Source: Streptomyces aidingensis
GTDB lineage: Bacteria > Actinomycetota > Actinomycetes > Streptomycetales > Streptomycetaceae
Length of the DNA stretch: 64,000 nt
Direction of reading: 5' to 3'
Assembly: GCF_900112355.1 (NCBI RefSeq)
Contig: NZ_FOLM01000002.1
Coordinates: 124,001 to 188,000, forward strand
Part shown: positions 37,410 through 46,486 of the stretch, piece by piece
How positions within the stretch are numbered: position 1 is the stretch's first letter
Layout: each line of letters begins with the position of its first letter
Notes under the pieces: model-generated
What the model was told of the DNA's origin: nothing
Seen by the model: the letters and a program-made list of their open reading frames with translations, nothing else
The model's database searches: none
Made by a program: the position numbers and the translations under genes

Positions 37410-38264
37410 TCAGCCGGCGCCGAAGGCGCGCAGGGTGTTGGCGGCGAGATGGCGGGCGAGGGTGTCCTCGTCCAGGCCCTTGACCTCGGCCATGGCGCGC
37501 AGGGTGTGCGGGATCAGATAGGGCGCGTTGGGACGTCCGCGCCAGGGCACCGGGGTGAGGAACGGCGCGTCGGTCTCCACCAGCAGCAGCTCGGGGGGCG
37601 CGGCGGCGAGCGCGTCGCGCAGCGGCTGGGCGCCGGCGAAGGTGACGTTGCCGGCGAAGGAGAGGTAGTAGCCGCGCTCGGCGCAGTGGCGGGCCATGGC
37701 GGCGTCCCCGGAGAAGCAGTGGAAGACGGTGCGCTCGGGGGCGCCGTCCTCCTCCAGCAGGCGCAGCACGTCCGCGTGGGCGTCGCGGTCGTGGATCATC
37801 AGCGTCTTGCCGGTCTCCTTGGCGATGGCGATGTGGCGGCGGAAGGACCGGTGCTGCGCGGCGATGCCCTCGGGGCCGGTGCGGAAGTAGTCCAGGCCGG
37901 TCTCGCCGACGGCGCGCACCTCGTCGTGGGCGGCCAGGGCGGCGATCTCGTCCAGCGCCGCGTCCAGGGCCGCCGGGCCGCCGTCCCGCTCCAGCCGGGG
38001 CGCCTCGTTGGGGTGCAGCGCCACGGCGGCCCAGACGGCCTCGTGCTCGGCGGCGGTCCGGACCGCCCAGTGCGCCCGTTCCACGTCGCAGCCGACCTGC
38101 ACCACGCGGGTCACGCCGGCCGCGGCGGCCTTCTCCAGCGCCTCGGCGACCGTGGTGTCCTGCATGTCGAGGTGGGTGTGGGCATCGGTGACCGGCACCG
38201 GCAGCGGCTCGGGCAGCGGCGGGATCTCGGCCCGCGCCGCCCGCGCGGTCTTGGACATCGGCAT
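37410..38264 (-). CDS. tatD: TatD-family metal-dependent deoxyribonuclease
   Basis: 284 residues. Metal-binding and catalytic motifs of the TatD amidohydrolase barrel are present: VTDAHTHLD, VALHPNEAP, AVGETGLDYFR, TLMIHDRDAH, VFHCFSGD and LVETDAPFLTPVPWRGRPN. Members act as Mg-dependent 3'-5' exo- or endonucleases in DNA repair and turnover. ATG 38264 gives a short Ala/Arg leader; ATG 38258 two codons later is also possible. The upstream in-frame extension overlaps the small zinc-ribbon gene and is rejected. Confidence 0.93.
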   Translation of the reverse strand: MPMSKTARAARAEIPPLPEPLPVPVTDAHTHLDMQDTTVAEALEKAAAAGVTRVVQVGCDVERAHWAVRTAAEHEAVWAAVALHPNEAPRLERDGGPAALDAALDEIAALAAHDEVRAVGETGLDYFRTGPEGIAAQHRSFRRHIAIAKETGKTLMIHDRDAHADVLRLLEEDGAPERTVFHCFSGDAAMARHCAERGYYLSFAGNVTFAGAQPLRDALAAAPPELLLVETDAPFLTPVPWRGRPNAPYLIPHTLRAMAEVKGLDEDTLARHLAANTLRAFGAG

Positions 38265-38322
38265 GCCGCCGATCCTACGGAACCGCCCGCGGCGGCCCGC
38301 GGCCTGCCGGTGGTGAGCGGTG

Positions 38323-38625
38323 TCAGGGGGTGGTGGCGGGGCCGGGCTGCTGGGCGGCGGCGGCCGGGGCCGCCTCGCGGGCGCGGTCCACGGCGGCGAC
38401 CAGGCCGGCGCGCATGATGCGCACCCGCCGCCCCTCGCACGCCGGGCAGCGCAGCCGGGCAAGCGGCGAGGGAACCCGCTCCTCCCCGGCGAAGTACAGC
38501 ACATAGGGCTGCCCCTGCGGGTCGAGGTGATGCTCGATGCGGTAGGTCTGCTCCCACCCGTACCCGCAGTTCAGGCAGGCGAAGGCGTAGGACTCGAACA
38601 CGGTGTCCCGCCGGGTGTCTCTCAT
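38323..38625 (-). CDS. Small zinc-ribbon-like protein of unknown function
   Basis: 100 residues. Two CxxC pairs, CLNC (17/20) and CPAC (60/63), would bind one zinc. The intervening sequence GYGWEQTYRIEHHLDPQGQ, then YVLYFAGEERVPSPL, is conserved-looking, and the C-terminal 25 residues are Ala-rich. It has the format of small Streptomyces proteins found near tatD. CCCAGGGAGCAGCC precedes the ATG at 38625 on the minus strand, so the start is well supported. It lies in line with tatD and rsmI on the minus strand. Confidence 0.85.
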   Translation of the reverse strand: MRDTRRDTVFESYAFACLNCGYGWEQTYRIEHHLDPQGQPYVLYFAGEERVPSPLARLRCPACEGRRVRIMRAGLVAAVDRAREAAPAAAAQQPGPATTP

Positions 38626-38687
38626 GGCTGCTCCCTGGGGCGCGCGGCGCGCCCGGGGAGTCCCTCCGGTCCGGTGCCGCGCGGAAC

Positions 38688-39770
38688 TCATGCCGGGCCC
38701 GGTGCTCCCGTGCCGTGCGCGCCGTCTGTGCCGTCTGTGCCGTCTGTGCTGTGTGTGCTGTGTGTGCTGTCCCTGCCGTCCGCGTCATGCGACGTGGTGC
38801 CATTATGCGATGATTTCTTCGCTTTGACCACGGCGTCGTAAATGTTCCGTTTCGGCAGGCCGACCGCCCGGGCAACCTCGGAGATCGCCTCCTTGCGGCG
38901 GGTGCCGGCCGCCTCCAGCGCGGCGACCCGCCGCGCCAGCCCGGCCTCGTCCACCCCCTCGGCCGCCGCCCCGGCGGGCGCGCCCGCCACCACCACGGTG
39001 ATCTCGCCGCGCACGCCCTCCCGTGCCCAGCCGGCCAGCTCGGCCAGCGGGCCGCGCCGGACCTCCTCATGGGTCTTGGTCAGCTCCCGGCACACGGCCG
39101 CCCGCCGATTCCCGCCGAACGCCTCCGCCATGGCCGCCAGCGACGCGGCCAGCCGGTGCGGCGCCTCGAAGTAGACCAGGGTGCGCGGCTCACCGGCCGC
39201 CTCCCGCAGCCGGGCGGCGCGCTCCCCCGCCTTGCGCGGCAGAAAGCCCTCGAAGCAGAACCGGTCCACCGGCAGCCCGGAGAGCGCCAGTGCGGTCAGC
39301 ACCGCCGAGGGCCCCGGCACCGCCGTCACCCGCACCCCCCGGTCCACGGCCGCCGCCACCAGCCGGTAGCCGGGATCGGAGACCGACGGCATCCCGGCGT
39401 CCGTGACCAGCAGCACCCGGGCGCCCCGCGCCAGTTCCCCGGCCAGTTCGGCGGTGCGGGCGGCCTCGTTGCCCTCGAAGTAGGAGACCACCCGTCCGGC
39501 CGGGCGGACGTCCAGCGCCCGGGCCAGCCGGTGCAGCCGCCGGGTGTCCTCGGCGGCGACGATGTCGGCGGCGGCCAGCTCCGCGGCCAGCCGCGGCGGG
39601 GCGTCCGAGACCTCGCCGATCGGGGTCCCGGCCAGCACCAGCACCCCGCCCGCCGGCTCCGGCACGGCGTCGCGGCGGCCCGCTGCCGCCGGGCCGCCCG
39701 CCCGGCCGCGCTCCCGGTCTCGCTCCCGGTCGCCGAATCGTTCCCCTGACTCCGCCGCGTACTCAGTCAC
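38688..39770 (-). CDS. rsmI: 16S rRNA (cytidine-2'-O)-methyltransferase RsmI
   Basis: 360 residues of the tetrapyrrole-methylase fold. It methylates 16S rRNA at C1402. Motifs include VLAGTPIGEVSDAPPRLAAE, VAAEDTRRLHRL, VSYFEGNE, LLVTDAGMPSVSDPGYRLV, VTAVPGPSAVLTALALSGLP and FCFEGFLPRKAGER. Two additions are unusual: an N-terminal ~40-residue charged extension (RDRERDRERGR), and a C-terminal tail, after KRNIYDAVVKAKK, of Ser/Thr/Gly/Asp repeats (HSTHSTDGTDGTDGAHG) encoded by five 9-base repeats at 38721-38765. The GTG at 39770 is the most upstream plausible start; GTG 39665 would give a normal-length N-terminus. The open frame continues far upstream but only as antisense to pmt. Confidence 0.93.
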   Translation of the reverse strand: MTEYAAESGERFGDRERDRERGRAGGPAAAGRRDAVPEPAGGVLVLAGTPIGEVSDAPPRLAAELAAADIVAAEDTRRLHRLARALDVRPAGRVVSYFEGNEAARTAELAGELARGARVLLVTDAGMPSVSDPGYRLVAAAVDRGVRVTAVPGPSAVLTALALSGLPVDRFCFEGFLPRKAGERAARLREAAGEPRTLVYFEAPHRLAASLAAMAEAFGGNRRAAVCRELTKTHEEVRRGPLAELAGWAREGVRGEITVVVAGAPAGAAAEGVDEAGLARRVAALEAAGTRRKEAISEVARAVGLPKRNIYDAVVKAKKSSHNGTTSHDADGRDSTHSTHSTDGTDGTDGAHGTGAPGPA

Positions 39771-39950
39771 CCGGCCATCCTCGCAAGGATCGGCGCCACC
39801 GGATGCCAAGATGGGGCCTGCGGGCATCGACGCACCGGCGACCACAGCGACGGAAGGGCCACGGGGGAACACGGTGAGTGACGCAGGGCTGAGCAGCGGA
39901 CGGCCGCCCGGGCCGGCCGTGCCCGCCGGGCCCCGGGCCGGAAGGGCAGC

Positions 39951-41675
39951 GTGACCAGCAGCCGGACCATGCCGCCCCACCAGGCCCCGCCGGACCCGGT
40001 CGCCGGACCGCCGGACTGGGCGGACCGGCTGCGCCGGTTCGGCTACACCGCCCCGCCCCGGCGCGGGGTGCGCGAGCGGCTGGTGCCGCCCTTCCCACAG
40101 CCGGGCACCCGGCTGTGGCGCTACTTCGGGCTGGCGCCCGGCACCGCCCTGAGACTGGCCCGGCTGACCGCCTGGGGCGGCCCGCTGCTGGTCGCCGCGC
40201 TGGCCGGGGCGCTGCGCTTCACCCGGCTCGACTCCCCGTACGCGGTGGTCTTCGACGAGACCTACTACGCCAAGGACGCCTGGTCGCTGCTGCACCGCGG
40301 CTATGAGACGTCCTGGCCGAAGGACGCCAACGACCGGATCCTGGCGGGCGAGGTGCCGCTGGGCGACAGCGCCGCCTATGTGGTGCACCCGCCGGTCGGC
40401 AAGTGGATGATCGCCCTGGGCGAGTGGGCCTTCGGCATGAACCCGTTCGGCTGGCGCTTCATGGTGGCGCTGCTCGGCACGCTCTCGGTGCTGATGGTCT
40501 GCCGGATCGGGCGGCGGCTGTTCCGCTCCACCGCCCTGGGCTGCCTGGCCGGGCTGTTCATGGCGCTGGACGGGCTGCACTTCGTGATGAGCCGCACCGC
40601 GCTGCTGGACCTGGTGCTGATGTTCTGGGTCCTGGCGGCCTTCGGCTGCCTGCTGATCGACCGGGACCGCACCCGGGCCCGGTACGCCGCGGCGCTCGCC
40701 GCCGCCCAGCCCCGCGGCACCCCGCCCGGCGAGCTGCGGCCGGTGGTGGAGGTCGGGCAGTGGCTGCCGCTGGACTGGCGGCCGTGGCGGATCGCCGCCG
40801 GGGTCTGCCTGGGCCTGGCCTGCTCGGTCAAGTGGAGCGGGCTGTGGGTGCTGGCCGCGTTCGGGGTGCTGACCGTGCTGTGGGACATGGCCTCCCGCCG
40901 CACCGCCGGGGCCGCCCGCCCGTTCCGGGGCGCGCTGGTGCACGACGCGCCCCCGGCGTTCTTCTCCCTGGTGCCGGTGGCCGCCGCGGTCTATCTGGCG
41001 TCCTGGACCGGCTGGCTGGTCACCTCGGGCGGCCACTACCGCAACTGGGCGGCAGAGAACTCCGACACCGGCAACGGCGTGCTCAACGCGCTGAGCAGCC
41101 TGGCCCACTACCACTCCGAGATGTACGGCTTCCATGTCGACCTGGCGAAGCCGCACCCGTACGAGTCCAATCCGTGGTCCTGGCTGATCACCGCGCGTCC
41201 GGTGTCCTACTTCTATGTCTCGCGCGAGCCCGGGGAGTCCGGCTGCGAGCACGCGTCCGGCTGTGCCCGCGAGGTGCTGGCGCTGGGCACGCCGGTGCTG
41301 TGGTGGACGGCCTGCGCCGCGCTGGTGTATGCGCTCTACCGCTGGTTCTTCCGCCGCGACTGGCGGGCCGGCGCGGTGCTGTGCGCGGTCGCCGCCGGCT
41401 ATCTGCCCTGGATGCTCTACCAGCACCGCACCATCTTCTTCTTCTACGCGGTGGTGCTGGTGCCGTTCCTGTGCCTGGCGGTGGCGATGCTGGCCGGTGC
41501 CCTGCTGGGGCCGCCGGGGTGCTCGGAGCCGCGCCGCGCGGTCGGCATCGTCGCCACCGGCCTGCTGGTGCTGGCCGTCGCCTGGAACTTCGTCTACTTC
41601 TACCCCCTCTACACCGGCATCGAGATCCCGCTGGACGCCTGGCGCGCCCGGATGTGGCTGCCCACCTGGGTGTAG
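39951..41675 (+). CDS. pmt: Protein O-mannosyltransferase (PMT, GT39 family)
   Basis: 574 residues with about ten hydrophobic segments. It transfers mannose from polyprenyl-phosphate-mannose to secreted proteins and is the actinobacterial counterpart of yeast PMTs. The first loop after membrane segment 1 contains the essential acidic pair (VVFDETYYAKDAWSLLHRG). HPPVGKWMIALGEWAFG and GLACSVKWSGLWVLAAFG are typical. The C-terminal FYAVVLVPFLCLAVAMLAGA and the WNFVYFYPLYTGIEIP ending also fit. GTG 39951 is the most upstream start in frame with this product. It is divergent from rsmI across 180 bases, in which CAAGAT near 39808 is a possible -10. Confidence 0.93.
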   Translation: MTSSRTMPPHQAPPDPVAGPPDWADRLRRFGYTAPPRRGVRERLVPPFPQPGTRLWRYFGLAPGTALRLARLTAWGGPLLVAALAGALRFTRLDSPYAVVFDETYYAKDAWSLLHRGYETSWPKDANDRILAGEVPLGDSAAYVVHPPVGKWMIALGEWAFGMNPFGWRFMVALLGTLSVLMVCRIGRRLFRSTALGCLAGLFMALDGLHFVMSRTALLDLVLMFWVLAAFGCLLIDRDRTRARYAAALAAAQPRGTPPGELRPVVEVGQWLPLDWRPWRIAAGVCLGLACSVKWSGLWVLAAFGVLTVLWDMASRRTAGAARPFRGALVHDAPPAFFSLVPVAAAVYLASWTGWLVTSGGHYRNWAAENSDTGNGVLNALSSLAHYHSEMYGFHVDLAKPHPYESNPWSWLITARPVSYFYVSREPGESGCEHASGCAREVLALGTPVLWWTACAALVYALYRWFFRRDWRAGAVLCAVAAGYLPWMLYQHRTIFFFYAVVLVPFLCLAVAMLAGALLGPPGCSEPRRAVGIVATGLLVLAVAWNFVYFYPLYTGIEIPLDAWRARMWLPTWV

Positions 41676-41795
41676 CGGGCCCGCACCGCGGCGCGGGCGG
41701 CCCGTGCGGGCGGCCGGATCGTGCGGGTGCGGTGAACCCCCGGGTACGGGTGGGGCGGTAGGGTGCGGGGTCAGTCTCGGGTGGAGGGGAAGCGG

Positions 41796-43448
41796 ATGCG
41801 CAAGGGACGGCGGACCGCGGTGATGTCCGGGGGCGTGGCGCTGGTCGCGCTGGCGGCGGGGGTAGGGGCCTACGCGCTGGTGGACACGTTCGGCCGGCCG
41901 GATTCCCCGGCGCAGCGGCCCGAGGTGACGGCGGTCGCGGACGGCGAGGAGACCGCCGGGCCGGTCGGCGCCGAGGAGAGCGCCGCCGCGGCGGAGACCT
42001 TCCTCACCGCCTGGGCGGCCGGTGATCCGGTGGCGGCCTCCGCGGTCACCGACGACCCGGCCGCGGCGCAGACCGCGCTCCGGGCGTATGCCGAGGATCT
42101 GGGCATTGCCGGGCTGACCGTCACCCCGGGCAGCCCGGCCGTGGACGGCGCGGTGCCGTTCTCCGTGACCGCGGTGGTGGCCTGGGGCGAGGAGCCGGAG
42201 CAGCGCGCCGAGTGGAGCTACGAGTCGGCCCTGACCGTGGCCCGCGGCGAGGTCACCGGCGAGCCGCAGGTGGTGTGGCGGCCGGAGCTGCTGCACCCGG
42301 CGCTGGGCGAGGGCCAGAAGCTGGAGACGGCCCCGGCCGGCGAAGCGGCACCGGTGCGGGTGCTGGACCGGGACGGCGGCGAGCTGACCGCCGCGGAGCA
42401 TCCCGCGCTGGCCGGAATACTCACCGAGCTGGCCACCCGCTACGAGGAGCACTCCGGCGGCACCCGGGCGATGGCGGTCCGGATCGCGGACGCCTCGGGC
42501 GAAACGGTCCAGCAGGTGCAGCAGCTCTCGGAGCCCGTGCCGGGCGAGGTGCCGACCACCATCGACCCGGCGGTGCAGCGGGCCGCCGAGGCGGCGCTGA
42601 AGGACACCGCGCACGGCGCCCTGGTGGCCCTGGAGCCGAGCACCGGCGCCATCCTGGCCGTGGTCAACGCCCCGGCCGACGGCTTCGACACCGCGCTGCA
42701 GGGCAGCTACGCACCCGGCTCCACCTGGAAGATCGTCACCGCCGGGATGCTGATCGACGCCGGACTGGCCGCGCCGGGCGCGGCCCATCCCTGCCCCAAG
42801 TTCTTCGAACACGGCGGCTGGAAGTTCCAGAACCTCAACGAGATGGAGATCAGGGGCGGGACGTTCGCGCAGTCCTTCGCCGCCTCCTGCAACACCGCCT
42901 TCATCAGCCAGGCCCCGCAGCTGGCGGACGACCGGCTCGCCCAGTACGCCCTGTCGGCCTTCGGCATCGGCCAGACCTGGAACACCGGGGTGCCGTCGAT
43001 GGACGGCACGGTGCCGGTGGAGTCGGACGCGCAGATGGCGGCGCAGCTCATCGGCCAGGCCGGGGTGCGGGCCAATCCGATGGTGATGGCCTCGGTGTCG
43101 GCGACCGCCAGCACCGGGCAGTTCCGGCAGCCGCATCTGGTGCCGCCGGACTTCGACGGGCGGTCGCTGGCCCGGGCGGACGGGCTGTCGCCGCAGACCA
43201 CGCAGAGCCTGCGGCAGTTGATGAATCTGACCGCCACCAGCGGCACCGCGGCGGCGGCGATGTCCGGGCTGGGCGGGGACATCGGCGCCAAGACCGGCTC
43301 GGCGGAGGTGATGGACCAGGAGAAGCCCAACGCCTGGTTCACCGCCTACCGGGGGGATCTGGCGGTGGCCGCGGTGGTGCCGGAGTCCGGGCACGGCGGC
43401 ACGGTCGCCGGCCCGCTGGTGGCCCACGTGCTGCGCAGCGCCGGCTGA
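41796..43448 (+). CDS. Penicillin-binding protein (transpeptidase with NTF2-like N-terminal domain)
   Basis: 550 residues. An N-terminal membrane anchor (VMSGGVALVALAAGVGAYAL) is followed by an NTF2-like domain as in MecA-type PBPs (AAAAETFLTAWAAGDPVAAS). The penicillin-binding transpeptidase domain starts near residue 250. The three active-site motifs are complete: STWK (S309 nucleophile, K312), SCN (364-366) and KTG (499-501). There is no glycosyltransferase module, so it is a monofunctional class B enzyme that would cross-link peptidoglycan. ATG 41796 follows GTGGAGGGGA. It is downstream of pmt after 120 bases. Confidence 0.94.
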   Translation: MRKGRRTAVMSGGVALVALAAGVGAYALVDTFGRPDSPAQRPEVTAVADGEETAGPVGAEESAAAAETFLTAWAAGDPVAASAVTDDPAAAQTALRAYAEDLGIAGLTVTPGSPAVDGAVPFSVTAVVAWGEEPEQRAEWSYESALTVARGEVTGEPQVVWRPELLHPALGEGQKLETAPAGEAAPVRVLDRDGGELTAAEHPALAGILTELATRYEEHSGGTRAMAVRIADASGETVQQVQQLSEPVPGEVPTTIDPAVQRAAEAALKDTAHGALVALEPSTGAILAVVNAPADGFDTALQGSYAPGSTWKIVTAGMLIDAGLAAPGAAHPCPKFFEHGGWKFQNLNEMEIRGGTFAQSFAASCNTAFISQAPQLADDRLAQYALSAFGIGQTWNTGVPSMDGTVPVESDAQMAAQLIGQAGVRANPMVMASVSATASTGQFRQPHLVPPDFDGRSLARADGLSPQTTQSLRQLMNLTATSGTAAAAMSGLGGDIGAKTGSAEVMDQEKPNAWFTAYRGDLAVAAVVPESGHGGTVAGPLVAHVLRSAG

Positions 43449-43506
43449 CGGGCCGGCACCGCCGCCCCGCCCGGCCCGGCCGCCCGGCCCGCGTCGGCCG
43501 CGCCGC

Positions 43507-44319
<813 letters not shown>

Positions 44320-44330
44320 CTCGGGGAACG

Positions 44331-45230
44331 TTAGCGGGTGGCCAGGGCGAGCAGGCACAGGACCAGGGCGGCCCCCGGCAGCGCCAGGGCCCGGGCCCAG
44401 GCCGCGGCCCCGGCCGGGGCGCGGTGCGGGACGGGCATGCTGCCCCGGTAGCCGCGGCTGAGCATGGCCAGATGGACGCGTTCGCCGCGTTCGTAGCAGC
44501 GGATGAACAGGGCACCGGCGGTGCGGGCCAGCACCCCCCAGTGCCGGGGACCGCGCGCGGTGAAACCGCGGGACTCCCGGGCGATGCGCATCCGCCGCAG
44601 CTCACCGGTGACCACGTCCAGGTAGCGGATCATGAAGGCGGCGATCTGCACCAGCAGCGGGGGCAGCCGCAGCCGCTCCAGCCCGAGCAGCAGCTGCCGG
44701 ACGTCGGTGGTGGCGGCCAGCAGGACGGAGGCGGTCACCCCGAGGGTGGCCTTGGCCAGGATGTTCCAGGCGCTCCACAGGCCCGGCTCGCTGAGCGACA
44801 GGCCGAGCACGCCGATCCGGGGTCCCTCGGCGAGCAGCGGCAGCAGCAGGGCGAAGGCGACGAACGGCACCTCGACCAGCATGCGGCGCAGCAGGAGCCC
44901 GGGCGGCACCCGGGCGGCCACGGCCACCGCGGCGAGCAGCAGGGCGTGGCCGCCGAAGGCCCACATGGCCTCGCGCGGGGTGGCGACGACCAGCAGGACG
45001 AAGCCGAGCAGCGCGACGAGCTTGCAGTGCGCGGGCAGCCGGTGCACCACCGTCTCCCGCCGCACCAGCAACCGCTCCGCGACTCCCCGGCCCCCGGCGG
45101 AGCGCGCCGCACCACCGGCCCCGGGCCCGGCGGAGGCCACCGCATCGGCGGGGGAACCGGCGGAGCCGTCCGCGGGGCCGGTCCGGGGGGCCGGTGGGGG
45201 GCCGGGGGCGGGGGCGGGGGCGGGGGGCAT
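44331..45230 (-). CDS. cbiQ: ECF metal transporter transmembrane subunit (CbiQ/NikQ)
   Basis: 299 residues. The N-terminal ~45 residues are Pro/Ala-rich. Five or six membrane segments follow (LVALLGFVLLVVATP, HALLLAAVAVAARV, VPFVAFALLLPLLAEG...). The ATPase-coupling helices of T subunits are visible as GELRRMRIARESRGFTARG and ERVHLAMLSRGYRGS, each with the Ala-Arg-Gly-type motif. It follows cbiM by 16 bases and precedes cbiO. Confidence 0.92.
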   Translation of the reverse strand: MPPAPAPAPGPPPAPRTGPADGSAGSPADAVASAGPGAGGAARSAGGRGVAERLLVRRETVVHRLPAHCKLVALLGFVLLVVATPREAMWAFGGHALLLAAVAVAARVPPGLLLRRMLVEVPFVAFALLLPLLAEGPRIGVLGLSLSEPGLWSAWNILAKATLGVTASVLLAATTDVRQLLLGLERLRLPPLLVQIAAFMIRYLDVVTGELRRMRIARESRGFTARGPRHWGVLARTAGALFIRCYERGERVHLAMLSRGYRGSMPVPHRAPAGAAAWARALALPGAALVLCLLALATR

Positions 45231-45246
45231 GGCGGGGCCTTCCGGA

Positions 45247-46281
45247 TCAGGCGTCGGCGGGGAGCGGGGACCGGCCGGAGCGGTCCCCGGACCGTTCGCG
45301 GGCGTTGCGGCGCAGGGCGACGAAGCCGGCCGAGGCGGCGGTCAGGGTGACGCCCACGCCGATGACACCGGCCAGGCCGACCGAGAGCCGCTCGTTGTCG
45401 ATGTCGACCACCCCGTAGTCCTCCAGCCAGGAACCGGCCAGCGGGTGCTCGCGCTCCTCCTCGTCCAGGCCGTGGTCGCCGGCCACCGTCTCCAGGCCGT
45501 CCGGGGACGAGGAGGCGAAGCCGCTGACCACGGCGGCGCAGATCAGGGTGGCGGCCAGGCCGCCGATCCACACCACGCGCGCGGGCCGCCGCACCGGCCG
45601 CGCCCGGCGCATGCCGTGCACCAGGTCGGGCCGGGCGGCCAGCACGGAGCCCACGGTCAGCGCGGTGATCACGCCCTCGCCGACCCCGATCGCCGTGTGC
45701 ACCCCGACCATGGCGCCGAGCACCGTGCCGATCGGCACCTCGGCGGTGCCGCCGACGGCGTAGAGCAGGGTGAAGACCACCGCCGCCGCGGGTACCGAGA
45801 CGAAGGCCGCGGTGAAGGAGGCGGCGGTGACGGTTCCCCGCCGCTCGGGCAGCACCCGCAGCAGCAGCCGGAAGACGCCCCAGGCGACCACCACCGCCAC
45901 CACACCCAGCAGCGTGATGTTGATGCCCAGCGCGGACAGTCCGCCGTCCGCGAAGAGCAGCGCCTGCACGGTCAGCACCACGGAGAGCACCAGGATGCCG
46001 GTGTACGGGCCGATGAGTATCGCGGCCAGCGCCCCGCCCATCAGATGGCCGCTGGTGCCCGCGCCCACCGGGAAGTTGAGCATCTGCACGGCGAAGACGA
46101 AGGCGGCCACCAGGCCGGCCAGCGGCGCCACGCGTTCCGCTCCGCCGCCGGGCGCACCGCCGGCCGTCCGGTCGGCCAGCTCGCGCCGGGCGCCGCGCAG
46201 GGAGACGGCCACCGCGGTCGCGGCGATCGCCGCGCCGGCCACGGAAACCGGGGCATCGAAGAAACCATCGGGGACGTGCAT
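45247..46281 (-). CDS. cbiM: ECF metal transporter substrate-binding subunit with C-terminal CbiN-like segment (CbiM/NikM)
   Basis: 344 residues. It begins MHVPDGFFDAP, whose His at position 2 is the universal metal ligand of CbiM/NikM proteins. Further signatures are NFPVGAGTSGHLMGGALAAIL and a second GINITLLGVV region. The last ~100 residues add a PDGLE motif (SSSPDGLETVAGDHGLDEEE) and a final membrane segment, as in CbiN/NikN, so M and N functions are fused. A Nur-box-like site lies 68 bases upstream of the start, so nickel is a likelier substrate than cobalt. ATG 46281 is fixed by the conserved N-terminus. Confidence 0.92.
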   Translation of the reverse strand: MHVPDGFFDAPVSVAGAAIAATAVAVSLRGARRELADRTAGGAPGGGAERVAPLAGLVAAFVFAVQMLNFPVGAGTSGHLMGGALAAILIGPYTGILVLSVVLTVQALLFADGGLSALGINITLLGVVAVVVAWGVFRLLLRVLPERRGTVTAASFTAAFVSVPAAAVVFTLLYAVGGTAEVPIGTVLGAMVGVHTAIGVGEGVITALTVGSVLAARPDLVHGMRRARPVRRPARVVWIGGLAATLICAAVVSGFASSSPDGLETVAGDHGLDEEEREHPLAGSWLEDYGVVDIDNERLSVGLAGVIGVGVTLTAASAGFVALRRNARERSGDRSGRSPLPADA

Positions 46282-46348
46282 CTGCGGTCTCGTCTCTCGC
46301 GCGAAGCGCGGCAGGGCTGTGCTCTGACGATCAGATGATAAGACCTTG

Positions 46349-46365
46349 TTGCGAAGGATTTGCAA
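46349..46365 (-). promoter_or_regulatory. Nur (nickel regulator) box overlapping the ECF transporter promoter
   Basis: On the plus strand the sequence is TTGCGA-AGGAT-TTGCAA (on the minus strand TTGCAA-ATCCT-TCGCAA). This matches the Streptomyces Nur consensus tTGCaa-N5-ttGCAA. On the minus strand the TTGCAA half (46365-46360) could double as a -35, with TATCAT 19 bases downstream as a -10, so Nur with nickel would block the promoter. Confidence 0.75.
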
Positions 46366-46417
46366 GAGCGCTCACCATGCGAAAACGCACACCCCGCCGT
46401 ACGCCCCGCGCACGCCG

Positions 46418-46456
46418 GAGCCCGGCCGCGCCCCCGCGAGGGGCGCGGCCGGGCTC
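46418..46456 (-). terminator. Strong hairpin downstream of the MMPL gene
   Basis: A perfect 17-bp stem (46418-46434 / 46440-46456) with a CGCGA loop begins about 30 bases after the MMPL stop on the minus strand and separates it from the metal-transporter promoter. Confidence 0.8.
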
Positions 46457-46486
46457 CCGGACGGGGGTCCCTGACCGGGTCCCGGC

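Noticed and set aside
38688..43427. A 1579-codon open frame on the minus strand
   Set aside because: Only the last ~360 codons (rsmI) have recognisable protein motifs. The rest is antisense to pmt and the PBP gene and reflects the high-GC third-position bias.
46282..46486. A cobalamin riboswitch upstream of cbiM
   Set aside because: The short leader lacks a B12-box-like sequence and the space is taken by the Nur-type site and a terminator.
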